This document shows, one piece after another, positions 18,316 to 25,725 of a stretch of 64,000 nucleotides of DNA (its first letter is position 1; every line of letters starts with the position of its first letter). The notes beneath the pieces were generated by a model, which did no database searches, was not told where the DNA came from, and saw only the letters and a list, made by a program, of their open reading frames with translations. The stretch is from Patulibacter minatonensis DSM 18081. Lineage in GTDB: Bacteria; Actinomycetota; Thermoleophilia; Solirubrobacterales; Solirubrobacteraceae. Location: positions 2,403,280 to 2,467,279 of the forward strand of contig NZ_KI912613.1 in assembly GCF_000519325.1 (NCBI RefSeq), in the 5' to 3' direction. The position numbers were made by a program, and so were the translations under genes.

Positions 18316-19537
18316 GGACGACGCCCGCGCGCAGAGCGCCCTGGAGCAGGCCCTGGACCGGCAGGTCCTCACCGGGCGCACGTCGCGCCGGCGCTTCGTC
18401 GGCCGCAGCGCCGGAGCGGCGCTCATGGCCACCGGCCTGGCGTCCGTGCTGTCCGCCTGCGGGATCGACGGCACCGCCCAGGAGAACGTCGCCGAGCTGC
18501 AGAAGGAGGCCGCGAGCGTCCGCCACCCGAAGGTGCCGATCGGGAACTGGACGTTCTCCAACTGGCCGCTCTACATGGACAAGTCGGTCCTGAAGAGCTT
18601 CGACCGGAAGTACGGCGGCAAGGTCAAGTACGTCGAGGACATCAACGACAACAACGACTTCTTCGGCAAGGTCCGCCAGCAGCTCACGCAGGACCAGCCG
18701 ATCGGCCGCGACATCGTCGTCCTCACCGACCCGATGGCCGCCCGCTGGGTCCGCTCCGGCTTCGTCACCCCGTACGACTTCCGCAACGTCCCGAACCGGA
18801 AGAACCTCGTCGAGAACCTGAAGACGATCTCGTACGACCCCAAGCGCCAGTTCACGCTGCCGTTCCAGACGGGCGCGATCGGCATCGGCTACGACATCCG
18901 CGCCACCGGCCGCGAGCTGAAGAGCATCAAGGAGTTCTTCAACCCGCAGTTCAAGGGCAAGTGCACGATGCTCGCGGAGCCCTACGACTCCGCGTCGACC
19001 GTCCTGATCATGCAGGGCAAGGACCCGGCGAAGGCGTCGATCGACGACATGCTCGGCGCCGTCGCGTTCATCGAGAAGGCCGCCGGCAAGGGCCAGTTCC
19101 GGCGCTTCACCGGCAACGACTACACCACCGACCTCACGAAGGGGAACGTCGAGCTCGTGCTCGCCTACTCCGGCGACATGGTCCAGCTGCAGGCCGACAA
19201 CCCGAACCTGCGCTTCGCCTACCCCGAGGAGGGCGCGGTGACCTTCACCGACAACCTCATGCTGCCGGCCAACGTCGCGCACCCGTACGCCGCGGAGACG
19301 ATGTTCAACTACCTCTACGAGCCGGACATGGCCGCGAAGCTCTGCGCCTACATCAACTACATCAGCCCGGTCGACGGCATCCGGCCGATCCTCGAGAAGA
19401 CCGACCCGGACATCGCGAAGAACGAGCTGATCTTCCCGACGGACGAGATCCGGAAGCGCCTGCGGCTCTACCCGTCGCTCTCGACCCGCGAGGAGCAGCA
19501 GATGTACGAGGCCATGGCGAAGGTCACGGGGGCCTGA
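18308..19537 (+). CDS. potD: Polyamine ABC transporter substrate-binding lipoprotein (Tat type)
   Basis: Extracytoplasmic binding protein, 409 residues. The N-terminus has a twin-arginine export motif (SRRRFVGRS, residues 26-34), a hydrophobic stretch and a lipobox LSAC with the lipidated Cys51, so it should be exported folded by Tat and anchored to the membrane. The mature part has PotD/PotF features: NWPLYMDKSVLKSF, VEDINDNNDFFGKVR, TDPMAARWVRSG, and the ligand-pocket residues in FQTGAIGIGYD and LAYSGDMVQL. GTG start at 18308 overlaps the end of potA by 8 bases. Ligand (putrescine, spermidine or another cation) is inferred from family and neighbours. Confidence 0.94.
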   Translation: MREDDARAQSALEQALDRQVLTGRTSRRRFVGRSAGAALMATGLASVLSACGIDGTAQENVAELQKEAASVRHPKVPIGNWTFSNWPLYMDKSVLKSFDRKYGGKVKYVEDINDNNDFFGKVRQQLTQDQPIGRDIVVLTDPMAARWVRSGFVTPYDFRNVPNRKNLVENLKTISYDPKRQFTLPFQTGAIGIGYDIRATGRELKSIKEFFNPQFKGKCTMLAEPYDSASTVLIMQGKDPAKASIDDMLGAVAFIEKAAGKGQFRRFTGNDYTTDLTKGNVELVLAYSGDMVQLQADNPNLRFAYPEEGAVTFTDNLMLPANVAHPYAAETMFNYLYEPDMAAKLCAYINYISPVDGIRPILEKTDPDIAKNELIFPTDEIRKRLRLYPSLSTREEQQMYEAMAKVTGA

Positions 19538-19539
19538 TC

Positions 19540-20403
19540 GTGTCGCTCGCACGCCGCCGCAAGCTCCTGCCCTGGTGGTTCGCGCTGCCGGGCCTGCTCT
19601 GGCTGATCGTCTTCTTCGCGGTCCCGATCCTCAACCAGGTCAGCGTCTCGCTGATGAGCGGCGACCCCGAGGTCGGCTTCTCGATGACGTGGAGCTTCTC
19701 CACCTACTGGGACGCGATCAGGGACTACCACTCGCAGTTCACGCGCTCGATCGGCTACGCGGGCGCCGCGACGATCATCGACCTGATCATCGCCTTCCCG
19801 CTGGCGTACTTCATCGCCTACAAGGCCGGGCGCTTCAAGGGGCTCTGGCTGCTGCTCGTGATCCTGCCGTTCTTCGTCTCGCAGGTGATGCGCACCGCCT
19901 CCTGGCAGCTGATCCTCAACGACCAGGGCTGGCTCGTCGCCCGCATGCAGGACGTCGGCATCGTCTCCGGCGACGGCCGGTTCCTCGCGACCGGCAAGGC
20001 CGTGATCTTCGGCATCTCCTACAACTTCCTGCCGTTCATGGTCCTGCCGCTCTACGCGACGCTCGACCGCATCGACCGCCGCCTGATCGAGGCCGCGTCG
20101 GACCTCTACTGCAGCCGCTGGGTCGCGTTCCGCAAGGTCACGCTGCCCCTCGCGGTGCCGGGCATCTTCGCCGGCTCGCTGCTCGTCTTCATCCCCGCGT
20201 GCGGCGACTACATCAACTCGTCGATCCTCGGCTCGTCGAACACGACGATGATCGGCAACGTCATCCAGTCGAAGTTCCTGAACGTCCTCGACTACCCGAC
20301 CGCGGCCGCCCTGTCGTTCATCCTGATGGGCGTGATCCTGCTCGGGATCGCCATATACGGCCGGGTGCTCGGCACGAAGAACCTGACCGAGCTGGCGGGG
20401 TGA
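19540..20403 (+). CDS. potB: Polyamine ABC transporter permease
   Basis: Membrane permease, 287 residues, six predicted helices, beginning with a basic N-terminus (SLARRRKLLPWW). The EAA loop that contacts the ATPase is EAASDLYCSRWVAFRKVTLP. GTG 19540 lies two bases after the potD stop. Its final codons, encoding NLTELAG and the stop, are repeated almost exactly 80 bases downstream. The stop overlaps by one base an ATG (20403) that opens a 26-codon frame ending in that repeat. Confidence 0.94.
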   Translation: MSLARRRKLLPWWFALPGLLWLIVFFAVPILNQVSVSLMSGDPEVGFSMTWSFSTYWDAIRDYHSQFTRSIGYAGAATIIDLIIAFPLAYFIAYKAGRFKGLWLLLVILPFFVSQVMRTASWQLILNDQGWLVARMQDVGIVSGDGRFLATGKAVIFGISYNFLPFMVLPLYATLDRIDRRLIEAASDLYCSRWVAFRKVTLPLAVPGIFAGSLLVFIPACGDYINSSILGSSNTTMIGNVIQSKFLNVLDYPTAAALSFILMGVILLGIAIYGRVLGTKNLTELAG

Positions 20404-20484
20404 TGCGCGTGCCCTCTTCGTCCCGAGCACCCATGGATCCCGTGCCCACCCACCCCGAGAACCTGACGGAACTGGCGGGCTGAT
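20378..20484 (+). repeat. Direct repeat of the potB 3' end (27 bp, 24 identical, offset 80 bp)
   Basis: Bases 20378-20404 recur at 20458-20484 with three substitutions. Both copies encode NLTELAG followed by TGA. The first is the end of potB, the second lies just before potC. Confidence 0.85.
20403..20483 (+). CDS. Possible 26-residue coupled peptide between potB and potC
   Basis: ATG 20403 overlaps the potB stop (TGATG) and opens a frame of 26 codons. The end product, PENLTELAG, repeats the PotB C-terminus. A second in-frame ATG (20433) would give a 16-residue form. The stop is 3 bases before the potC ATG, so ribosomes finishing it would be placed to start potC. It may be a translated spacer left by a partial duplication and not a functional peptide. 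Evidence is coding position only. Confidence 0.4.
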   Translation: MRVPSSSRAPMDPVPTHPENLTELAG

Positions 20485-20486
20485 CC

Positions 20487-21371
20487 ATGGCGACCGCCCT
20501 CCCCACCGAGCCGGCCGACGTCGTCGCGCCCGCACCCGCCGCCGGTCCGCGGAGGGACCGCGAGCAGGGGCGCACCCGGAAGTGGCTCCTCGGCGTCTGG
20601 TCGACGCTGGCGATCCTCTTCCTGGTCGCGCCGATCCTGTTCATGATCGTCTTCTCGTTCAACGACAACCAGGGACGGTTCAACTTCGAGTGGAAGGGCT
20701 TCACGCTCAAGCACTGGGCCCACCCGTTCGCCGACCCGGACCTCGCAAAGGCGCTCGAGAACTCGCTGCTGATCGCCGTCCTCGCCACGGCCGTCGCGAC
20801 GATGATGGGCACGCTCCTCGCCGTCGCGCTCGTCCGGCACCGCTTCCGGGGCCGCGGCGCCGCCGACTTCTTCGTCTTCCTGCCGATGGCCTCGCCGGAG
20901 GTCGTGATGGGCGCCTCGCTGCTGGCGATGTTCCTCGTGCTCGGCATCGGCACGGGCTTCGGCACGATCCTCGTCGCCCACATCATGTTCTCGATCTCGT
21001 ACGTCGTCGTGACCGTCAAGTCGCGGCTGGAGGGCATGGACCCCCACGTCGAGGAGGCGTCGCGCGACCTCGGCGCCGGCGAGGTCTCGACGTTCTTCCG
21101 GGTGACCCTGCCGATGATCGCCCCGGGCGTCGCCGCGGCGGCCGTCCTCGCGTTCGCGCTCTCGATCGACGACTACATCGTCACGAGCTTCAACGCCGGA
21201 CAGACGCAGACGTTCCCGCTGTTCATCTTCGGCGCCACCCGCCAAGGCGTCCCGCCGCAGGTCAACGTCCTCTCGACGATGCTGCTGCTCCTCGTCCTCG
21301 GGCTGATGGTCGTCAACGTCCTGGTGCAGCGGGCGCTGGCGCGCCGGGACTTCAAGCGCCGCGAGGCGTGA
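20487..21371 (+). CDS. potC: Polyamine ABC transporter permease
   Basis: Second permease, 294 residues with six predicted helices, after a cytoplasmic N-terminal tail of about 34 residues rich in Pro/Ala and Arg. The family motifs are FSFNDN after helix 1, FLPMASPEVVMGASLL, and the EAA loop EEASRDLGAGEVSTFFRVTLP. FALSIDDYIVTSF is characteristic of PotC/PotI proteins. Last of the potADBC unit. A 160-bp gap with several GTCCA/TGGAC half-sites separates it from the S51 genes. Confidence 0.94.
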   Translation: MATALPTEPADVVAPAPAAGPRRDREQGRTRKWLLGVWSTLAILFLVAPILFMIVFSFNDNQGRFNFEWKGFTLKHWAHPFADPDLAKALENSLLIAVLATAVATMMGTLLAVALVRHRFRGRGAADFFVFLPMASPEVVMGASLLAMFLVLGIGTGFGTILVAHIMFSISYVVVTVKSRLEGMDPHVEEASRDLGAGEVSTFFRVTLPMIAPGVAAAAVLAFALSIDDYIVTSFNAGQTQTFPLFIFGATRQGVPPQVNVLSTMLLLLVLGLMVVNVLVQRALARRDFKRREA

Positions 21372-21431
21372 CGTTCGGCCGAGCGCCCTCGCGGCGCGTG
21401 GCCCGTCGGACAGGACGAACCCCCTGCGTCC

Positions 21432-21456
21432 GTCCAGGGTGGACACCACCGTCCAC
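21432..21456. promoter_or_regulatory. Overlapping inverted repeats of GTCCA/TGGAC before the S51 pair
   Basis: GTCCA (21432-21436), TGGAC (21440-21444) and GTCCA (21451-21455) alternate in orientation. The outer pair forms GTGGAC-N6-GTCCAC (21439-21456), a plausible dimer site 75-100 bases upstream of the first S51 start. Confidence 0.35.
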
Positions 21457-21531
21457 GCGGGCGAACGACGTGCGCCGTACCTCGTACATCGGGAGCCCTT
21501 CGCCGGGACGGCCCGGCGCGATGCTCGGTGC

Positions 21532-22395
21532 GTGACCGACCGACCCTCGCGCATCGTGGCCCTCGGAGGAGGCGGGTTCTCCATGGAGCCCAAGAACCCC
21601 CTCATGGACGACTACGTGCTCGAGTTGTCGGGTGCGGAGCGGCCGCGCATCTGCTTCCTGCCGACCGCCTCGGGGGACGCCGACCACTACGTCGTCCGCT
21701 TCTACCGGCGCTTCGGCGGCGGGCGCAGCGAGCCGTCGCACGTCTCGCTGTTCCGCCGCGACACCAGCGCCGGCTCGGTCGAGGGGAACCTCGAGGACCA
21801 CCTCCTCTCACAGGACGTGATCTACGTCGGGGGCGGCTCGCTGAAGAGCCTGCTCGGCGCCTGGCGCGCCCACGGCCTCGACCGCACGCTGCGGCGCGCG
21901 TGGAAGAAGGGCGTCGTCCTCTGCGGCCTGTCCGCCGGGTCGCTCTGCTGGTTCCAGGACTCGGTGACGGCCTTCCACGGCCCGAGCGAGCGCGTCAAGG
22001 GCCTGGGGCTCCTGCCGTACAGCAACTGCGTGCACTACGACGGCGAGCCGGAGCGCCGCGCGGCGTACCGCGAGATGGTCGGCGGCGGGCTGCGCCACGG
22101 GTACGGCGTGGAGGACGGCGCCGCCCTGAGCTTCGTCGGCACCGAGCTCCACGAGGTCGTGACGTCCCGGCCGAAGGCGACGGCCTACGAGGTCGGCGTC
22201 GACGCGGGTGGCGGCGTGCACGAGCGCCGGATGGCCGCGCGATACCTCGGCGCGACGGGGGTGGGGGCGCGGGAGAGCGTCGACGAACCCGCCCAACTGC
22301 GGGCGGCCCCGGACCCGTTCTCGGTCGCCGCCGAGGACGCCGCCGCCGACGAGCTGGCCCCGCGGGCCGCGCTCGACGGGCGCGTGGCCGCGTGA
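21532..22395 (+). CDS. Peptidase E-like S51 serine peptidase (copy 1)
   Basis: Serine peptidase of the S51 family (alpha-aspartyl dipeptidase / cyanophycinase class), 287 residues. Core elements: GGGGFSMEPKNPLMDDY, CFLPTASGD, SQDVIYVGGGSLKSLL and the nucleophile elbow GLSAGSLCW, followed by LGLLPYSNCVHYD. Known relatives cleave after aspartate in dipeptides or in beta-Asp-Arg polymers. GTG 21532 starts immediately before the first conserved strand. The last ~50 residues are Ala-rich and variable. The stop overlaps the next S51 gene (GTGA). Confidence 0.88.
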   Translation: MTDRPSRIVALGGGGFSMEPKNPLMDDYVLELSGAERPRICFLPTASGDADHYVVRFYRRFGGGRSEPSHVSLFRRDTSAGSVEGNLEDHLLSQDVIYVGGGSLKSLLGAWRAHGLDRTLRRAWKKGVVLCGLSAGSLCWFQDSVTAFHGPSERVKGLGLLPYSNCVHYDGEPERRAAYREMVGGGLRHGYGVEDGAALSFVGTELHEVVTSRPKATAYEVGVDAGGGVHERRMAARYLGATGVGARESVDEPAQLRAAPDPFSVAAEDAAADELAPRAALDGRVAA

Positions 22396-23249
22396 CCGCC
22401 GCACCCGTCTTCTGCATGGGCGGCGGGGGCTTCACGATGGAGCCCGGCCGCCCGGACCTCGACGCCTACATCCTCTCCCTCGCGCCGGTGACGCGGCCGC
22501 GCATCCTCTTCCTCCCCACGGCGAGCGGCGATCCGCAGGACCAGATCCTGCGGTTCAGCCGGGTCTTCGGGTCGTGGCCCTGCCGGCCGCGGATCCTCTC
22601 GCTGTTCCACCTCGACGAGCTCGAGGAGCCGCTCGAGCACCTGATCCTGAGCCAGGACATCGTCTACGTCGGCGGCGGCTCGATGCGCAACCTGCTCGCG
22701 CTCTGGCGCGCGCACGGCGTGGGCGAGCTGCTGCTCGAGGCCAACCGGCGCGGCACCGTCCTGGCCGGCCTGTCCGCCGGTGCGATGTGCTGGATGCAGG
22801 GCGGCGTGTCGAAGTCGTCCGGCAAGCCGGAGCCGATCGACGGGCTCGGACTGATCCCCGGGTCGCTCAGCGTCCACGCGCGGCAGCAGCCCGAGCGCGG
22901 CGTCGTCTACCGCGAGGCCGTGGCGTCGGGGCGGCTGCCGGACGGCTGGACGGCCGACGACTACGCCGGGCTGCTGTTCGTCGACGGCGCGCTCGAGGAG
23001 GCCGTGGCGTGCCGGGCCGACGCGAACGTCGTGCAGGTGCAGCGGCGGCGCGACGGGCGGCTGGTGGAGACGCCCGTGCCGGTCCGCCGGCTGGAGCCCG
23101 TGACGACCGAGCACGTCGAGGACGCGCTCGCGCGGCACACGGGGGAGAGCCCCGCGCCGATGGACGTCCGGGACGAGCTGCGCCTCGTGCGCCGGATCCG
23201 CGGCCGCGCGCTCGCGGGCCGCTCGACCCGGGCGCGGCGCGCGGGCTGA
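22392..23249 (+). CDS. Peptidase E-like S51 serine peptidase (copy 2)
   Basis: Paralogue of the gene before it, 285 residues, with GGGGFTMEPGRPDLDAY, LFLPTASGD, SQDIVYVGGGSMRNLL and nucleophile elbow GLSAGAMCW. The C-terminal part differs from copy 1 (TEHVEDALARHTGESPAP), so the two may have different substrates or form a heterodimer. The GTG start overlaps the stop of copy 1 by four bases, giving coupled translation. Tandem S51 genes beside a polyamine importer raise the possibility of hydrolysing amine-containing aspartyl conjugates, which is speculation. Confidence 0.87.
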   Translation: MTAAPVFCMGGGGFTMEPGRPDLDAYILSLAPVTRPRILFLPTASGDPQDQILRFSRVFGSWPCRPRILSLFHLDELEEPLEHLILSQDIVYVGGGSMRNLLALWRAHGVGELLLEANRRGTVLAGLSAGAMCWMQGGVSKSSGKPEPIDGLGLIPGSLSVHARQQPERGVVYREAVASGRLPDGWTADDYAGLLFVDGALEEAVACRADANVVQVQRRRDGRLVETPVPVRRLEPVTTEHVEDALARHTGESPAPMDVRDELRLVRRIRGRALAGRSTRARRAG

Positions 23250-23263
23250 CCCGGCCCGGAGGG

Positions 23264-24097
23264 TCAGGCGCGCGCGGCGCGCACGAGCTCGACGGCCGCG
23301 CTGATGCGGCGCGCGAGGACCTCGGGCTCGAGGGCGACGACCGGCGCGGGCGCGGGGGCCTGCGGCGCGGTCTCCTCGACGACGGGCGCGTCGGCCTTCG
23401 CCGGCGACTCGGCGGTCGCGGCGTCGGCGGCCGGCGCGGCGTCCTTCTTGCCCTTGCCGCGCGACCGGGAGCGCGAGCGCCTCGGCTTGGGCTCCTCCGC
23501 GACGGACGGAGCCTCGCCGGGGGTCGCGGCCTCGACGGGCGTCTCCTCGACGACGGCGGTCTCCTCGGCGACGGGCGCCTCGGTCTTCGCCTTCGCTCCG
23601 CCGCGGGCCCGCGTGCGCTTCTTCGGCGCCTCGACGGTCTCGGCCTCGTCGGTGCCCGGGGTCGCGACGGGCAGCTCGGCGGGGGACGGCTTCGTCGCGC
23701 GCGGCCTGCGGGCGGCGGGCTTCTTCGCCGCGGGCTTCTTGGCGGCGGGCTTCCGCTTGGCGGGGGCCTTCTCGGCGGGCGCCTCGGTCGCGACCTCGGC
23801 GGCCTCGGCCGGCGCGGCGTCCTCGCCGCCGGTGCGGGCACGGCGACGCTTCGCCGGCGCCTGCTTCGCGGGGGCGCCGCCGTCGACCCAGCCGTCGGCG
23901 AGCTCGACCCGCGCCCGGGCGCCGGTGCCGCTGACGACGACGGGCACGTCCGTCCCGACGATCGACTCGCGCACGCTGATCGGCACGGTCACGCGCTTGG
24001 TGACCTCGCGGCCGTCGGCGAGCTGCAGGCGCACCTGGCCTGCGGTCGCGCGGAGGACCTTCGCGGTCGTCTCGGAGGAAGCAGCGTCGGGAGCCAT
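23264..24097 (-). CDS. Ala/Lys/Pro-rich protein with small N-terminal folded domain
   Basis: The 277-residue product has a compact N-terminal region (about 1-75: TTAKVLRATAGQVRLQLADG, TKRVTVPISVRESIVGTDV) that looks like a small beta-barrel. Then comes a long low-complexity section: a basic block at about 78-140 with AAKKPAAKKPAARRP, alternating acidic and basic Ala-rich stretches, a second basic block RRSRSRSRGKGKK, and a final amphipathic helix (VLARRISAAVELVRAAR). The basic repeats resemble histone-H1-like tails that bind nucleic acid non-specifically. Function unknown. It is convergent with the S51 pair (14-bp gap). Confidence 0.75.
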   Translation of the reverse strand: MAPDAASSETTAKVLRATAGQVRLQLADGREVTKRVTVPISVRESIVGTDVPVVVSGTGARARVELADGWVDGGAPAKQAPAKRRRARTGGEDAAPAEAAEVATEAPAEKAPAKRKPAAKKPAAKKPAARRPRATKPSPAELPVATPGTDEAETVEAPKKRTRARGGAKAKTEAPVAEETAVVEETPVEAATPGEAPSVAEEPKPRRSRSRSRGKGKKDAAPAADAATAESPAKADAPVVEETAPQAPAPAPVVALEPEVLARRISAAVELVRAARA

Positions 24098-24237
24098 GGG
24101 CCGTCGGATGCTACGCCCTGACGCCCGCGCGCGCGGGGCCGTGCCGACGGTGGGCGCGACGCCGCCGCCACGTGGCGCGCCGGCGTCTCCGACGGAGGTC
24201 CGTGGTGCGCGACGCCCCGGGGGTCTACGGTTGCCAC

Positions 24238-24705
24238 GTGTCCCGGTTCACCGCCCTCCTGCTCGGTCCGCGCGACGTGCGCCCGCTGCCGCTCGCGGTG
24301 CTCGGCCTCGCGGCGATCGCGGTCGGCGTCGGCGCGTGGGAGCACGCGCACCTCTACCACGACGGCTACTCGTCGATCCGGTGGATCGGGCCGCTGTTCC
24401 TCGTCAACGCGATCACCTCGCTGATCGTGATCCTGGCCCTGATCGCGCGCCGCCCGGTCGTCTTCGCGCTCGGCTCGCTGGCGATCAGCGTCGGGTCGAT
24501 CGTGGCGATCGTGCTGACCCGCAACGGCGACGGGCTGTTCGGCTTCCGCGAGTCCGGCTACGACGCGGCCGCCGGCCTGACCCTCGGGGCGGAGATCGCC
24601 GCGGTGCTGCTCACGGTCGCGGGCGTCCTGCTGGCCCGCGACCAGCTCGCCCTCGACCCGCCGCCCCCGCCACCCGTCGAGCCCGACGTGGAGGTCCTCG
24701 TATGA
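24238..24705 (+). CDS. Small four-helix membrane protein
   Basis: The 155-residue product has four predicted transmembrane helices starting at about residues 18, 50, 78 and 120, short loops (HAHLYHDGYSSIRWIG) and a Pro-rich acidic tail (PPPPPPVEPDVEVLV). GTG 24238 is the first start giving a normal N-terminus; its stop overlaps the following cytochrome c gene (ATGA). The tight coupling suggests the two form a membrane unit, but I know no function for this family. Confidence 0.75.
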   Translation: MSRFTALLLGPRDVRPLPLAVLGLAAIAVGVGAWEHAHLYHDGYSSIRWIGPLFLVNAITSLIVILALIARRPVVFALGSLAISVGSIVAIVLTRNGDGLFGFRESGYDAAAGLTLGAEIAAVLLTVAGVLLARDQLALDPPPPPPVEPDVEVLV

Positions 24706-25145
24706 GCCCGACCTGGATCCGCTGGATGCTCGCGGCGATCGTCGTGGTGGTCCTCGGCGGCACGATCATCGGGATCGGTGAGGGCGGCGGCGACGGCGGC
24801 GGGGGCGGCGCGCGGGCGACGACGACCGCGCCCCCCGGGAGCGGGAAGGCGCTCGCGACGCTCGGGCCGGTCGCCGACCAGGGGCGGAAGGTCTTCGGCG
24901 ACAACGGGTGCGGCGGCTGCCACCGGCTCGCGGACGCGAAGAGCGGCGGCACGATCGGCCCCGACCTGGACCAGGCGCTCTCGGCGTCGGACCTCGCCGA
25001 GATCCGCGAGGACATCGTCGACCCCGGTGCACAGGGCACCCCGGGGTTCCCGTCGGGCCGCATGCCCGACGGCTACGACCGCCTGTCGACGTCCGACCTC
25101 GACGCGCTCGTCCGGTACCTGCAGGCCGCGACGTCCGGGAAGTAG
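24702..25145 (+). CDS. Membrane-anchored class I cytochrome c
   Basis: Electron-transfer protein of 147 residues. Single N-terminal anchor helix (residues 7-26, RWMLAAIVVVVLGGTIIG), a Gly-rich linker (GEGGGDGGGGGARA), then a cytochrome c domain with haem-binding CGGCH (NGCGGCHRLADA) and a distal Met ligand candidate in SGRMPDGYDRLS. The final helix LDALVRYLQAATS is typical. Start overlaps the upstream membrane protein gene. The electron donor and acceptor are unknown; no oxidase genes are adjacent. Confidence 0.88.
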   Translation: MSPTWIRWMLAAIVVVVLGGTIIGIGEGGGDGGGGGARATTTAPPGSGKALATLGPVADQGRKVFGDNGCGGCHRLADAKSGGTIGPDLDQALSASDLAEIREDIVDPGAQGTPGFPSGRMPDGYDRLSTSDLDALVRYLQAATSGK

Positions 25146-25153
25146 CGCGGCGC

Positions 25154-25579
25154 TCAGCGGCCCTCGCCCTGCAGCGTCAGCACGAGCTCGCGGGACCCGC
25201 CGCGGTCGCGGAACTCGCCGAGGGTGATGCCCTGCCAGGTGCCGAGGGCCAGCCGGCCGCCGGACACGGGGATCGTCAGGTCGGGGCCGATCAGGGACGT
25301 CTTCACGTGCGCGGGCATGTCGTCGTCGCCCTCGAGCGTGTGCGTCCACGCGTACTGCTCGGGGATCGTCCCGTCGAACCAGGTCCGCAGGTCGCGCCGG
25401 ACGTCGGGGCTCGCGTTCTCGTTCAGCGTCAGGCCGGCCGAGGTGTGACGGCAGAAGACGTGGAGCAGCCCGACCTCGACCCCGGAGAGCTCGGGGAGCG
25501 CGCCCAGCACCTCGTCGGTCACGAGGTGGAACCCGCGCGGGCGGGGAGCGAGGCTGATCGTGCGCTGGACCCAGGCCAT
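25154..25579 (-). CDS. YjbQ / UPF0047 family protein
   Basis: The 141-residue product matches the compact YjbQ fold along its whole length: CRHTSAGLTLNENASPDV, the AWTHTLEGDDDMPAHVK segment, GPDLTIPVSGGRLALGTWQG and the C-terminal GEFRDRGGSRELVL. Family members have been described as secondary thiamine-phosphate synthases (weak activity when overproduced); the true role is unclear. The conserved His of HTSAG and the His of MPAHVK line the presumed active site. It is convergent with the cytochrome c gene (8-bp gap). Confidence 0.9.
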   Translation of the reverse strand: MAWVQRTISLAPRPRGFHLVTDEVLGALPELSGVEVGLLHVFCRHTSAGLTLNENASPDVRRDLRTWFDGTIPEQYAWTHTLEGDDDMPAHVKTSLIGPDLTIPVSGGRLALGTWQGITLGEFRDRGGSRELVLTLQGEGR

Positions 25580-25725
25580 CGGCCGATCGTCGCACGCCGC
25601 CGGCGGCGGTTCCTCCCGGTCGTCCCGCGCCCGCCCGGACGGGAACGCCCCGCCCGTGGATCCGGCGGGCGGATCGGCGGTCCTCCCCGCTCCACGGACG
25701 GCGGCCGGTGCGAGAGGATCCCCGC

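Noticed and set aside
20378-20484. Insertion-sequence or MITE origin of the potB repeat
   Set aside because: No terminal inverted repeats or transposase remnants are present; the repeat is simply the gene end copied once.
23264-24097. Calling the Ala/Lys-rich protein a histone H1 or HupB
   Set aside because: The N-terminus is not a winged helix or HU fold; only the tail composition is similar.
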